Source of the DNA: Ectobius pallidus
Taxonomy: Eukaryota; Arthropoda; Insecta; Blattodea; Ectobiidae
Direction of reading: 5' to 3'
NCBI GenBank assembly: GCA_964059195.1
Contig: CAXKWD010000003.1
Span: 14,986,606 to 15,050,605 of the forward strand
Length of the DNA stretch: 64,000 nucleotides
Shown: piece by piece, positions 1 to 10,784 of the stretch
Layout of the letters: each line of letters begins with the position of its first letter
How positions within the stretch are numbered: the first letter of the stretch is position 1
Made by a program: the position numbers and the translations under genes
The notes under the pieces: generated by a model
Databases searched by the model: none
What the model saw: the letters and a program-made list of their open reading frames with translations, nothing else
What the model was told of the DNA's origin: nothing

Positions 1-307
1 TAGAATAGTCAGCAGATACGAGGGAGTTATTCAAATTGCCAGTCCATTAATCTTGCTACACGTCACATTAGCAGCGAGGGTATTTCTCTTAATATTTATT
101 ACAGAAACCCTCCAAATCAATACCAACCTCTTTCAACAACAAGACTTTATTGATGACACAGGATATTAGAATCCTCGATCGTTAGGATAAGAATTTTGTT
201 TAAAATGACGGTAATATAACTCTTCAGACTGTAAAGTAATAAAATCATCCTCGTGATATAATATAGTTTAGGCGAAGTAGCAAAAACTGCTCATTATTTT
301 AAAAAAT
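1..307. other. AT-rich sequence, no feature recognised
   Basis: I see no open reading frame of note, no terminal repeat and no similarity to other parts of the window. It ends where the foldback repeat begins. Confidence 0.5.
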
Positions 308-666
308 TGGGTGCGTGGAACGCCACGCGACAGAAGTGAAACTTGGATTTTTAAATTTTTTGGATTTTTTCAATTTTGGATTATTGGATTTTTCAATTTT
401 GAATTGTTAGACTTCTTAAATTTTGGATTTTTAAAAATAATTTAAATTTTGGATCTTTGAATTTTTTATTTTCTGGATTTTTTAACTGGAATTGGAATTT
501 TTAATTTTGGATTTTTAGAGTTTTAAATTTTGAATTTTGAATTTTTTAAATTTGTGATTTTTTATTTTTTTAATTTTGGATTTTTTTATTTTTTAAATTT
601 TGGTCATGACGATTTTGTTCGTAACGCTCTCGATTTACTCCTAGCGCCCAAAAAGTTTCACTTCAA
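308..666. repeat. Foldback repeat, short copy (GGGTGCGTGG family)
   Basis: The left part reads GGGTGCGTGGAACGCC and runs into GAAGTGAAACTT (333-344). The right side ends with the inverted word AAGTTTCACTTC (653-664). Between them (about 350-600) is a degenerate low-complexity tract built from ATTTTGGATTTTTAA-like units. The same left arm, low-complexity core and right-side sequence (ACTCCTAGCGC before the inverted word) recur at 57900-58671, so this is a dispersed family. No ORF is present. The class of element is unknown; it could be a MITE or a satellite-derived foldback. Confidence 0.6.
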
Positions 667-1903
667 AAAAATTGAAGTGGTCAATTCATTGACATATAGC
701 TTTAGGTGAAATTCATAGGTGAAAAATAGGTGAATTCCATTATTTTGTTCCTCAGCAGTGAACTGCTCCACAATCTTACAATCTGACATGCTCTTTATTG
801 ACTAATATACAATTGTATAATATTTTCAAAATTAAACTGTTATGGTTACGGGTAATTATCGTTACAAAATGGCAGCCACGTTTCGTGCACTAAAATGACG
901 TTTCCGTGATAATTTCCACAAATGGCAATATTTTTGAGTGATTCTTTTTCTATATATTTGTAAACATCATATAAACATCATCATATACAATAATAACACA
1001 ATAAGTATTTTAAAAAATATATTTTTTTAAATTTTAATTTTCACTAAAATATACATATTTAGAAAAATAAACTATTAATGTTAAATGAATGATTGTAGAT
1101 AGTCCTGTTCATATGATATTAACAAATACACAGAAAAATAATCACTCAGAAATCAAATTAAAGACATTCTTAAGAAGCTTACACTTGCAGTTTATTCACA
1201 GTTTTTGCTCCAGTAAGATACCAAAAGTAAAGTATTCTAAAAGTTGATTAATTGAAAAACGTTCTTGTTGTGATTGTGGCGGAGTTGGAAATGACAGGGG
1301 TAGTTCTAAAATTAATCTAAAAGTATTCCTAAAGTTTTGTACTTCATAGCCATGGAAAATTAAGTAAAAATAAAATAAATGAAAAAATCGTCTGAAAATA
1401 GTAAAAAACTAAAAATCAACTATTTTAATATAACTTATTTAAAAACTACAACCTAAAAATCCGAGCCCTATATATAATCAATGAAATTAGCCGTTTTATC
1501 TTACCAGGAAATCAGGTTCCTAGAACACAGAAGGGAAGCTCTGAGGAACTATTTCGTGGGTGAGATTTCAAAGCAAACTACTTGTAGGTAATTGATAGAG
1601 ACATGCCTTGCTTTGTGTATGCACATATTGTTACTGTCAAGTAACACAAAGGAATTTACTGCGATGATATCCTGTGAATCACCACAGAACAATCAAACGG
1701 AATAATGCATTAAACTTATTCGTAGTGTGACGAAGTAGGGCGTCCGTTTACGTCATTAACTTATAAGTTTAGTTACGTACAAGTGATTATGGAGTTAGTG
1801 GGTAATATTTCGCCTTATACCCTCAAAATGATATCGATAAACTAAGATCAGCAGTAGCCTCAGATATTTATTGTTAATATAGTATAACCATTTTTTTATA
1901 TTT
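667..1903. other. No gene; one hAT-like terminus near 1450-1470
   Basis: Plain AT-rich sequence. At 1452-1470 the reading CCTAAAAATCCGAGCCCTA resembles the right end of the hAT MITEs at 4417, 49260 and 50480. I could not find a matching left end, so it may be a truncated copy. Confidence 0.4.
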
Positions 1904-2932
1904 ATTATTATTATTATTATCTTTATTAAACAACATGCTCCATTGCAATGCAGCAATACTACATGCATTCCTTTTATCTTAACTACTCAAAAATATCTAC
2001 ATATGTACACTTATAAATATTATCCTGAATTATGTATTTGGTTTGTTTGTAGAGCTTCAAAATTTATTTTGTTCACAAATTGTACGAATTGCTTTAGATT
2101 TTTTTGTATCAGTTCACTTTTCTCAACGGGCCAACACTTAAAAGTTTCCAAGATGTGCTTTCTGAATTGAGCTCTTTCCGAGTTCAGTAGTTCACACTCC
2201 CACAGTAAGTGGTCCACTGATTGCGAATTTCTGGTACACACGCAAGTTGAATCTTCCTTAATTTTAAAACGGTGAAAATATTCGCCAAACCTACCATGCC
2301 CTGTCAACATAACTGTGATATTGTTGTTTAACCTCAGGGATTTGTTTATTTGTTTAGTCTGTGTTTCACGATTTTGTTGTTCTTCCATTTACCGTTTTAT
2401 GCCACTCGGTTTCCCATGCCTGAACACTTTCTTCACACAGTTCGCGTTTTATTGTGCTTATCGGTATTGAAGTGTACACTATTTCCAGTTCTAAGTCTGT
2501 TGTTGCTTGTTTGGCCAACGTATCCGCAAGTTCGTTTCCTGCAAACCCTGCATGCGCTTTAATCCATGTAAAATGAATTTCCCAACCACTGTGGGTTAGC
2601 GTCTCTACGTGCATTTTTATCTCTTCTATGAGGTTAATATGTTTGGCATTATTTTGCAGGAGATCCATGGTTATTTTACTCTCCGTGTGTACAGCTACTG
2701 ATTTCTCAGTTGCGTTGTCTATGGTGCTTAGAACTTCAAGACCTTTTAGTATGGCTAGCTGTTCGGCCTGATTGTTTGAGCATCTTGAATCTAGCCTGTA
2801 ACGTAATTGATGTGTTAATTCTGTGTTAATGTAAACTGCGACTCCGCTTCCCACTCCTGATTCCGTTTTGCTTCCGTCTGTATAGATTTGGACGCAGTAG
2901 TTTTTCAATTCTGAGTTGTGAATCATCTAAAA
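1904..2932 (-). pseudogene. I-like non-LTR retrotransposon 3' end: RNase H plus C-terminal zinc-knuckle region, frameshifted
   Basis: Two minus-strand frames cover one LINE ORF2 end. The upstream frame (2926-2366, 186 codons) is an RNase H domain: YTDGS near residue 15, NNQAEQ near 52, and a WIKAHAGFAGNELADTLAKQA-type C-terminal motif. The downstream frame (2388-2020) holds the cysteine-histidine pattern CVC...H...C common after RNase H in I/R1-group LINEs. The overlap shows a frameshift at about 2366-2388. On the element strand the 3' end runs into an (ATA/TAA)n tail at 1904-1921, as in I elements. The reverse transcriptase is absent, so the copy is 5' truncated. The central acidic position reads TES where TDS is usual. 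RNase H processes RNA-DNA hybrids during retrotransposition. It is not functional here. Confidence 0.85.
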
Positions 2933-3339
2933 TATTTGAAAACAATATTTTTAATTCCTAATGACAAAATTAAATTGCTAAAAGATACACATATATACAT
3001 AATCAATTAAAAGATACCTATTTACATTGTCATAGAATCAAGTACTTTACAGATTCAGTAAAATGTCTATTTACATTCAAAACATACACTTTTTATCTTG
3101 TTGATGTGTGCTGCAATTACTAATAGTAGTATTTAATCGTACATGTGTGTAACCTGTTAAAAACAGAAGTTATTATTGAATATAAACTTATTTTAGATTG
3201 TAGTATTTATTTTAACTGCTAACTGCAGTAGTCACGTTGGTAAAATTTAGGTTGTTAATGTAGAAGTAGTATTGTTTTAGTAGTATGATTACAGTATATA
3301 CAAATGTAGTATACACTTTACAGAAATTTATTTTTTTAC
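2933..3339. other. No feature recognised
   Basis: AT-rich sequence between two retrotransposon remnants. I see no credible ORF or repeat boundary. Confidence 0.4.
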
Positions 3340-3870
3340 TTCTTCTGTGCTCAGTCCATTTTATCCTCAGTGATTTAATTACCCTTACTACATCCGGTGT
3401 CGGCCGCGGTGGTCTAGAGGTAGCGTGCCCGCCTCTAGATCCGCGGTCGATGGATTTTTCAGGACGTAAAAATCCTGGGCACGGAGTCCTCCGGGAGGGA
3501 CTTTAAGCTGGGGGTCCCGTGTCGTAGATTTACGGCACGTAAAAGAACTCAAAGCCTAAATTAGAGCCTCTGGACAAAATTTCTCGGCCCTTTCACGTCC
3601 AAGAAATACTTAGTTTCCAGAGGGGGGTTGCGAGGCGATGGGCTTACCACCTGTCCCTCTACCCTCTCTCGGAAAATAAGAATATCAAAATTAGTATAGG
3701 TAATGAAACCTCCATTGGAGGCCCCTTCGCCCCACCTGGGGATCATAGGGTACCAGATACTACATCCGGCGACGAGTACAGGTTATGAAGCTAGTCGTTA
3801 TGCAGTTTTCTCCAGTCCCCATTTTCATCTCTCTTAGGCCCCAAAATTTTCCTAAGTACCCTCTATCAGT
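3340..3870 (-). pseudogene. RTE-like LINE C-terminal fragment, split by a SINE
   Basis: The two pieces 3340-3397 and 3770-3870 read continuously on the minus strand if the SINE and one target duplication are ignored. They match the LINE fragments at 31648-31912 (minus) and 47925-47995 plus 48940-49010 (plus), including the segment that reads NGDWRKL in the better copies. In that family the region follows the reverse transcriptase and leads to a MKWAGHVAR motif. Both ends are truncated and the frame is not intact. Confidence 0.65.
3398..3758 (+). mobile_element. tRNA-derived SINE (family B) with 11-bp target duplication
   Basis: The head GGCCGCGGTGGTCTAGAGG followed by TAGCGTGC is an A-box-like RNA polymerase III promoter. 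The B box is degraded in this copy but is clearer in the sibling at 10075-10426 (minus). The body is about 360 bp with no coding potential and ends near GGGTACCAG. The flanks carry an 11-bp direct repeat, ACTACATCCGG, at 3387-3397 and 3759-3769. Because the flanks together form an RTE-like LINE fragment, this SINE inserted after that LINE. It would need LINE enzymes in trans. Confidence 0.85.
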
Positions 3871-4408
3871 GAATCGATTATCATTTTAAAAAAGCATTAT
3901 TTCTAGATTCAAGAACCCTCAAAACGTGCATTAATGCTCCAAACACGACATCACAGAATGCTCCTACTTAATAAATGGTACGGAGCTTGTATCAAGTAAC
4001 TTAGATAGAAGTTAATGTTCACAACTGTCTCAGCTCTGACTCTCTTTCCAGACATCGCAGGCATGCCAACATATCGAGTTATTTGTACCACGGCGGTAGA
4101 CAATGGAGGGTAAAGACAATTGGGTCCTATTATCGTTAGTACGAAGGAGATCCACAAGACGTCAAAATGAATAATAGAGGGCTGAGGAGGAAAGAATTCG
4201 CGACAACTGGCGCTCAATGGCTACCTAAAATAAACTCCATGGCAACGTGCTCGACTCTCAACTGTTTCGCCCGTCGTGGTTGTGTGTTAATTAGACTCTT
4301 TCTTTCTGATGTTCAATTGTTATATGCAATGCATCTCACTTCTCTAATTCTTTCAGCTTCAAGTTTAGTGCAAGTGGATTTAAGATGTAAACACCCTGAT
4401 TAACACGT
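3871..4408. other. No feature recognised
   Basis: The short ORFs on both strands overlap one another and show no domain. I see no terminal repeats. Confidence 0.4.
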
Positions 4409-4416
4409 CTTATTAA

Positions 4417-5566
4417 TAGACTTCGGACTTTTAGGTCGTTAAAAATGCTGTTTTAGGTATCTAAAATAGGATCTAAAAACGGATCGAGGAAAGAGTTTGA
4501 AAAACCGAGGCCGAGTTTTTTTTCAATTTCCGATCCGTTATGCGCTTACGGCACGAGTATTGCATGCTATTTTTTGCACGATGATTATTTATATCAATTT
4601 AATTATATTAATTGTGATATTACCTGAAAATATTATGTATATACATTCTTGAAGATAGATGTTTATTTCAGAAAGTGATTCGCATGTGTTTGTTGTTATG
4701 GGAACCGAATATTTGTCATGGGGGCCCTTGTCCATAAAGCCTTGTATTATGATGTGCCGTAAGTAAATTCTTACCGCACATAGCAACAAGGTTGCGTGTG
4801 GGAATGTCAACTTACGATCCACGGCAACAACATTCGTAAGTACCACTAACTAGTTAAGTCGTGCAAAAAAATCGTCAAATAGTCTCTTATAAAATCGTTA
4901 AGTTGCTAACTTTCTGAAATATCTCAATTGCAATGCAGAATATTATATTTATTGAAGTCACCATTAATCAATAATCATGATAAAATACAGATATAGGCCT
5001 ATGGTACACAGAATTATATAGACCTATTACTAGGGCCTGTATTACTACCATAACAGTGAAAACCAAATCCCTGCGAGCAAAGGCTACGCACGCTAGCATT
5101 CAACCCTGTGTATCCCTCAGTGATTCAGAGAACTGCTCGTACGTTTTTTTTTTTTGTTTTTTGTTTGTTTGTTTGTTTGTTTTTGTTTTTTTTTTCTGGA
5201 TGTGGGAATCGGGAGAAAAACTCTACATTTTATTGGGAATTCCAATGAACTTTTCTACTGAAGACGAAACATTCCTTACTATTTAACCACGTCACAAATG
5301 TGACATGTACTGCACATTTCGAGCTAAAAATTTAGTACGAACTGAAAATAAATGCTATAATTTATAACAAAAAATAACTTATTTTGAACTTTAGACGAAA
5401 AACAAGCAAAAAGGCAATATTAGGCTCTAACGTAAAAATAGGCTCTTTTAGGTCCTATAAAAGTATCAGTTTTAGGCATAGTCACTTATGAAACATGCAT
5501 ATACAAGTTTTCGTCCATATATCACTTAAGGATTAAAATAGGTTGTTACCTGAAATCCGAAGTTTA
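4417..5566. mobile_element. hAT-type MITE, family TAGACTTCGGA, with nested repeat
   Basis: The left end is TAGACTTCGGACTTTTAGG and the right end reads the inverse, CCGAAGTTTA. An 8-bp target duplication flanks it: CTTATTAA at 4409-4416 and CTTATTAC at 5567-5574 (7 of 8 identical), fitting the hAT consensus nTnnnnAn. Subterminal iterations of TAGGTxCTAAAA occur at both ends. It is homologous along its length to 49260-49996 and 50480-51206, except for an insert at about 4480-4866. A T/G-rich tract lies at 5145-5192. No transposase is encoded, so it would need a hAT transposase in trans. Confidence 0.85.
4480..4866 (+). repeat. Hairpin-headed dispersed repeat (family Z), nested in the hAT MITE
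   Basis: Comparison with the sibling MITE at 50480-51206 shows foreign sequence from GGATCGAGG to CGTGCA, replacing about 16 bp of host. The head is a foldback (GGATCGAGGAAAGAG...GATCCGTTATGCGC). The body carries inverted TTGCACGA (about 4574) and TCGTGCAA (about 4859). Copies with the same body are at 18626-19125 and 59597-60025. A short minus-strand ORF (4846-4589) is shared with the 59.7-kb copy but has no recognisable domain. Superfamily unknown. Confidence 0.7.
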
Positions 5567-5589
5567 CTTATTACATAGGCCTAATACCC

Positions 5590-5700
5590 TCGGGGTACTT
5601 ACCGTATATTTCCGCAGATATAAGATTATAGTTGAATAATAAAAAAGGCCCCGAAAATTGGGGTTCGTTTTATAGGTAAGATAAAAATTAGATTGAAATT
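5590..5700 (+). repeat. Dispersed repeat with TACCGTATATTTCCGCAG head
   Basis: A head TACCGTATATTTCCGCAGAT is followed by an AAAAAAGGC...CCT/GGG hairpin and a TTTTATAGG/CTTATAGG segment. The same order occurs at 43190-43330. The head resembles the common mariner-type MITE end (CCGTATTTTCCCGCGTATAAGACG class), but I could not find the matching right end here. Probably a truncated copy. Confidence 0.5.
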
Positions 5701-6074
5701 TATATAAATTAAAAACATTACAAAATGATATATTCCGATCTCAAATTTATATTATCTTGATGCATTAAGATGTTAGGTATCTTTTGGGGGCAAACGTAAG
5801 CCGCGAAATAACGCCAATTTCGTAAATAAAACCAAAAAGGTCATAGTCAGCGAAATAAAACCTATTTTTGGTATTTTTAAAATTGTTCATTATATACCGG
5901 TACGTGTATCACATGACTCAGTCACAATGCGTACATCGTTCTCTTCCATTGTGGCACGACTGTGCTCAGCGACGCCATTTTGAAAAAAAAGGAGATCGAG
6001 GAAGCTTTGTTCCGATAAGGGTAGCCAACAGTTAGTTAAAAACTGCAGTTATTCTGCTCTGACTTCTATTACCC
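5701..6074. other. No feature recognised
   Basis: AT-rich sequence with no ORF or terminal repeat that I can support. Confidence 0.4.
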
Positions 6075-6597
6075 ACCCTAAGGATTATAATACTGTGACG
6101 GTTGGCAACATTTTTGCGATCAACCAGAAAACTGAGATGTCTATCCGTCTATCTGTCCGTGCGTCTGTACACGCGATAACTCGAATACGCTTTATCGGAT
6201 TTTCATGAAACTTGGTGTACGCATTTATAACGTTCATGGGACGAAGCCTATTGATTTTGAGCCAATCGGTTGACTGTTACCGGAGTAATGCTTAATTTAC
6301 TGCCTATTTTATGGTAATATATTAGAAAGAATTTATCAAATGCAAATCAGTTCTCGTGATAACAATGTTTTACAGTGTTCATATACGGCTTTGGAAGTTG
6401 CATTACCGTTTTCTTCGACAAATAACACTACCCACACATTCCTCCACATATGCTTATCAAACTAGACCTTTGTTCTTCCTTAAGCCCTGCTTAATGAATC
6501 GATCTGGAGCTTAACTCGGAAATCGATTAAAAATAACTTATCTTCTGCATATCATAATTGCAATTATCACTGATTAAACAAAAGCATTCTGGCACTT
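6075..6597 (+). mobile_element. Dispersed element, family T (TGCCAGAATG ends)
   Basis: This is the longest of several copies of one family: an arm rich in CTGTCCGT, then CGCGATAACTC and CTTTATCGGATTTTCATG, a middle with TATTAGAAAG and CATATACGGCTTTGG, and the right end GCATTCTGGCAC (about 6583-6595). Other copies are at 19683-19897, 20998-21436, 21467-22660, 25486-25830, 48717-48815 and 56640-57080. Several end with TGCCAGAATG or its inverse, so the family probably has short inverted termini. Peptides rich in T, R, D and Q read from the CTGTCTGTC tract are artefacts. Superfamily not assigned. Confidence 0.7.
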
Positions 6598-7224
6598 TGT
6601 TACCTTATACCTTATAATATTTTTATCACGAAAATGATAGAATTTACAATTTAATGAGAACATAATGAGTAGCCTATTTGTATTGTCAAAATCAATTAAA
6701 TTTTAGTTTATTACAAGACGTATATAAAAATATCTTTACATTACGTTAGTTACATGTATTTTACATGTAAAATTACTCGCCCAACCAAGCTTAGTTCCTT
6801 TATTCACTCATTTCAAAATACCTGGATATTTTACTTCTGACTAAGACCCTTCTTACAGTAATGTACTACTCAGATTACTGGGATTCTTTAATCATACTAA
6901 AGTAGAACACACAACACACCATTAAAAATCTGGTTGATGGGAGAAAACATCACTAAGAGGAAGTAAGAAAAAAGCATTTCCACCAGCGATATAAGAAGTA
7001 GCGGAATCAATGTCAATAAATCTAGCTTTTCCTCTTTCCTCTCCACCACATTTCTAAACCGCCCACCACTACCAGCACTACATTTTTGTTTGCTAGTACA
7101 AAAAACTTCTTAGACATCTTAAAAAGTTTCTTCGTCGATACCTGGCTTCCAGTGGCGGAAACATGCGGGCGCCTGGAGAAAAAAATATGGCTCAGTGGTA
7201 AAATTAGAGTCTTATTTTATACTT
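6598..7224. other. No feature recognised
   Basis: AT-rich sequence. The small ORF beginning at 7086 runs straight into the TAG microsatellite and looks non-coding. Confidence 0.4.
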
Positions 7225-7310
7225 TAGTAGTAGTAGTAGTAGTAGTAAATGATTTATTTTGCCTGGCAGAATTAAGGCCATAAGGCCTTCTCTTCCAATC
7301 AACCAGGTTA
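7225..7310. repeat. (TAG)n microsatellite next to a LINE-3'-end-like segment
   Basis: About eight TAG units (7225-7247) lead into GATTTATTTTGCCTGGCAG and AAGGCCATAAGGCC. A related CCAGGCAAAATAAAATA precedes the ATT tract at 16799. I read this as a LINE 3' end beside its simple-repeat tail, at low confidence. Confidence 0.4.
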
Positions 7311-7320
7311 AATATATATA

Positions 7321-8314
7321 CAGGGTGTTAATTAGGGATGGGTCCTCGATACTTTCGATACCTCGATACTCTCGATACTCACATGGTATCGGCATCGAAC
7401 GATACTTCAGAAAACTCGCTCGATACTTTTTCGATACTTTTGTAATTCTGCAATTAAGTGATTATGCTAGTATTTTTTAACAAAAACTTGTAAGTGGACT
7501 GTTTAAAAAACTAATTTTAGTTTTAATGTAGAGTTTAAAAATAATTATAGGCTACTGATGATATTAAATTTTGTCTCATTAAATATGCAGACTTAACTAA
7601 TTTAGTTGGTATTACACAGTTCTCTCAAATTTAAATTTTTAATGTACCTATTTATTGAAACTGGAAATGTTGAAGGTATCGAGTATCGAAGTAAGTTATC
7701 GAGTATCGAGGAAAAAAATAATGTATCGATATCGAGTATCGAGTATCGAGAAAATCTGGTATCGACCCATCCCTAGTGTTAATAAATAACACCGAAATAT
7801 TCTACCTGTATATAGAGGGGACTTAGACAAGCAACTTTTATTAGGAGATTTTTGCTGTATGACGTAAAATGTGTATGCTACAGGTCATAAAAGTCATTAT
7901 AATTTGGTGCTCATAAATAAAAAATTACGCGAAATAGGGTTAAAATGTTCATTAAATTGACTTCATGCATTCTTAGTGATCGATAAAAAAATTCATTCTT
8001 AGTCATTCATCAACAGCTGTATCATAATTTAGTGTTTACATAATCTGCAAAATTTACAGACTAATCACATGACTGGTCGCCACTGCATTAGTATTTTTTT
8101 TTATTCATAATACTGACTACAGTGTTAACAACGAAGTTCCATTGTTTTGCATTTTCTCTAATGTTAGAAGTCAGTGGCGGCCATGCCCTGGGAGATTTCA
8201 TGCTGTAACAGGAAAAATTGAATCCATAGATCAAAAATCTCCTAATAAAAGTTGCTTGTCTATGTTCCCTCTATACACAGGTAAAATATTTCGATGTTAT
8301 TCATGAACACCCTG
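7321..8314. mobile_element. Tc1/mariner-like MITE (CAGGGTGTT ends, TA target) interrupted by a hAT MITE
   Basis: The left end CAGGGTGTTAAT continues after the nested element as AAATAACACCGAAATATT and ACCTGTATATAGAGG. The right end is the inverse, CCTCTATACACAGG...AATATTTCGATG...AACACCCTG. TA flanks both ends (7319-7320 and 8315-8316). Near both ends the words TCTCCTAATAAAAGTTGC or their inverse add to a long imperfect inverted repeat. Without the nested hAT MITE and one TSD copy the element is about 540 bp. There is no transposase ORF. Confidence 0.8.
7333..7775. mobile_element. hAT MITE (TAGGGATGGG ends, CGATAC-rich), nested
   Basis: Ends are TAGGGATGGGTCCTCGATAC and the inverse CGACCCATCCCTA. 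An exact 8-bp target duplication, GTGTTAAT, lies at 7325-7332 and 7776-7783 and fits nTnnnnAn. Both subterminal regions are built of repeated TATCGA/TCGATA words. A second, inverted copy is at 53826-54513. There is no ORF of significance; the frames across CGATACTCG repeats give arginine/serine/tyrosine-rich artefacts. Confidence 0.9.
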
Positions 8315-8365
8315 TATAATGTAGATTTATATTAATAACAAAGTAATGCATAAGAGACTAATGAC

Positions 8366-9108
8366 CAGGGCCCGGATTCTAATGACATGTCATCTTTTTA
8401 TTGATGCGGCATAGACATTGCCAACTTGTGGATAAATCCTAATCATGGCCTCTAGATTAAAGAAATGTATTTTTATTCGGTCATTTTTTGTCATGTTATG
8501 CAATTTTATACTTTTAGGGCATTTATTTCGATTTTACGTCATTATTTTGTCATTTTCGTGGCATTTGCTTCCTTATTTAGTCATTTTCATGTATTTACTA
8601 TGAGTGTATTAACTTTTTTTCGTCGCTAGCGGTGCTATCTTTGAAGTATTGTTTGTTTAATGCAAGAAGGAAAAATTCGGCGATGAAGTGTTGACATGTC
8701 TCAGTCGGAAGTGAGAATCAAAGAAACGCCAAAACGTTGTATTATATTACTAGTCTGCCACCTGCTTGGATTTGAGAGTGCAAACTACTGTTTACCTTCA
8801 ATAAACAACAATATAATCCGGCAGACCACAAAAGGATGTGCCGAATTTTGACCAATGCCAGTATAAATTTCCGTGAGAAAAGAACATTCACAACATTATA
8901 GTTACTGGGTCTCAATGGCCTGTATAGGATTCACTTTACTTCACTTTTTACAATTAGGCCTATGTACAAACTACTCTATAACTTTGTGTGTACAATAATA
9001 ATTTTTTACACCGGTCATTTTTTATAATTAAGTAATTTTCTTTAAAATTTAGGGTCATTTTATAGGTCATTTTTCAAACAATTTTAGGTCATCAGAATCC
9101 GGGCCCTG
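8366..9108. mobile_element. hAT MITE (CAGGGCCCGGATTCT ends)
   Basis: Terminal inverted repeats are CAGGGCCCGGATTCTAATGA and the inverse, AGAATCCGGGCCCTG. Target duplication is CTAATGAC (8358-8365) against CTAATGAT (9109-9116), 7 of 8. Subterminal TCATTTT words, several as GGTCATTTT, are iterated on both sides. The length is 743 bp with no ORF. The GGGCCCGGAT core is shared with the hAT elements at 13587-15894 and 28042-29295. Confidence 0.88.
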
Positions 9109-9149
9109 CTAATGATATATTAGGCTACTGAATAGGCTACGTAATGCCT

Positions 9150-9245
9150 TCCATAAGGCTTTCTTATTCTATATCAGAATTTGAATTAAGAAAGTTTTAT
9201 TGCCATGCTTAGCAAAAAGAAAAGCTTGTGTACATATTAGATTTT
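9150..9245 (+). repeat. Dispersed repeat W, short copy
   Basis: The stretch TTCTATATCAGAATTTGAA followed by ATTGCCATGCTTAG matches 60240-60310 and 53325-53395. It is a fragment with no coding content. Confidence 0.5.
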
Positions 9246-10074
9246 TTTAAATATATCTGATTTAGTGCATTTTTGCACTTAACTTTTGTGTTAATGTAAT
9301 TGGAAGAGACCTGCTGAAGTTGATTTGAAATGCGTATTGTTCCATACGGCATTTAGTTTCATCGGTTCTCCGTATTCATTTGTTTAATTGCTATTCCACT
9401 CATACACGTGAACGGCTTAGTAATCTGCTTCGATGTTCAGTTTTTACTGTATTTTACTGATGCATTCCAAATACGTGGGTTAGAAGTTGCAACACATCTA
9501 TAAAATTAAAGTGAATTACAGGAAGTTCAAATCGTTTTTGTTGGATGTTGGTTGGATATCCAGCATACCTCAGAGCAAGTAGGAGCCTTCTATCAATACG
9601 AAAGAAATTCAGCTGGCTCTATCAACCTGTCTGAAATGAATTTTGCATCTGACAGAAAGCCAATGATTAAAATTAATCCAATACTTTAAAAATATTCTTG
9701 ATCCACAATATTATGCAATAAGATAATGGACTGTTTCAAGATTCGTTAAACAATTTTACTCATTAAGATGAATGATCGAGAGTAACACAGTTGATCGAAC
9801 CTCCGCCGGAAGGAAGTGAAGAACAAGTGACAAACTTTGATCCATCTTCCTCCTTTTCGTTATGGAATTATTGTGAATCAAGAATAACATTAAATTATTT
9901 TAATATAACTTTATTTTTTTTAATCAAGAAAATGGGCGTGTCTTTATCACTTTTATAGGAGGTGATAAAGCAAATTTCGATAAAGACTGAGTAAATCAGG
10001 TCAATAATTGGCTGATTTCAGACACATATATAATTGATCCTAATCGAAAGAAAACTGTATCTGTTATCCTATAT
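9246..10074. other. No gene recognised
   Basis: AT-rich sequence. A small hairpin (TTATCAC...GGTGATAA) occurs near 9945-9967. No ORF or element boundary is supported. Confidence 0.4.
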
Positions 10075-10426
10075 TTCCTATGTTGGGGCGAAGGGGCCTC
10101 CAAGTGGAGGTTTCTGTTACCTATGTGAATTTTGTTACGCTTATTTTCCGAGAGAGGGCAGAGGGACAGGTGGTAAGCCCATCGCCTCGCAACCCCCTCC
10201 GGAAACTAAGGTATTACTGGGACGTGAAAGGGCAGAGAAATTTTGTCCACAGGCTCTAATTTAGGCTTGGAGTTCTTTTACGTGCCGTAAATCTACGACA
10301 CGGCCATCCAGCTTAAAATCCCTCCCGGAGGACTCCGTGCCCAGGATTTTTACGTCTTGAGAAGTCTATCTACCGCGGCCGGGTTTGATCTCGCGACCTT
10401 CAATCTAGAGGCGAGCACGCTAATAA
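10075..10426 (-). mobile_element. tRNA-derived SINE family B, minus strand
   Basis: Read on the minus strand this matches 3398-3758 nearly end to end: TAGCGTGCTCGCCTCTAGAT head, a good B box (GGTCGCGAGATCAAACCC), then the TTTTTACGTC...GGACTCCGTGCCC hairpin-like body and the CGAAGGGG...GGAGG 3' part. The first bases of the head are displaced: the word ACCACCGCGGCCG, complementary to the expected start, lies about 300 bp further on at 10727-10739. Confidence 0.75.
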
Positions 10427-10726
10427 TAATACTTTAATAATAATAACAATAATAATAATAATATTTATTTAACCATTAAGCATACAATGCAATAGGTTTC
10501 ATCAGCTGGTCATTAAATAGAATCTATCTCCAAATATTCCTGTACAGGATAAAAGTTTAGTTCATTGATAAAATTTTTAACTCTGTAGCCTATTTAAAAT
10601 TATTAAAATTGTCAATTCGTCTTAAGTATAAAGGTAATTTATTATAAAGTTTCACACCAAAAATATAAGTGGGAATCCAGAGATTTCTGCAAGTGGAATT
10701 TTGGAGGCACAAAATTATTTCTTCAC
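10427..10726 (-). mobile_element. Probable LINE 3' fragment inserted in the SINE head
   Basis: An (ATA/TAA)n-rich stretch is followed by TTTATTTAACCATTAAGC and AATGCAATAGG. This resembles the order at 1904-1960, where the I-like LINE tail is followed by TTTATTAAACAACATG and CCATTGCAATG. Its two flanks together hold the split SINE-B head. No protein similarity is visible, so the LINE call is inference. Confidence 0.4.
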
Positions 10727-10784
10727 CACCGCGGCCGCACAAATCGAAAGAAAGGTATAAATTACATTTTTAAAAAAAGTTAAA

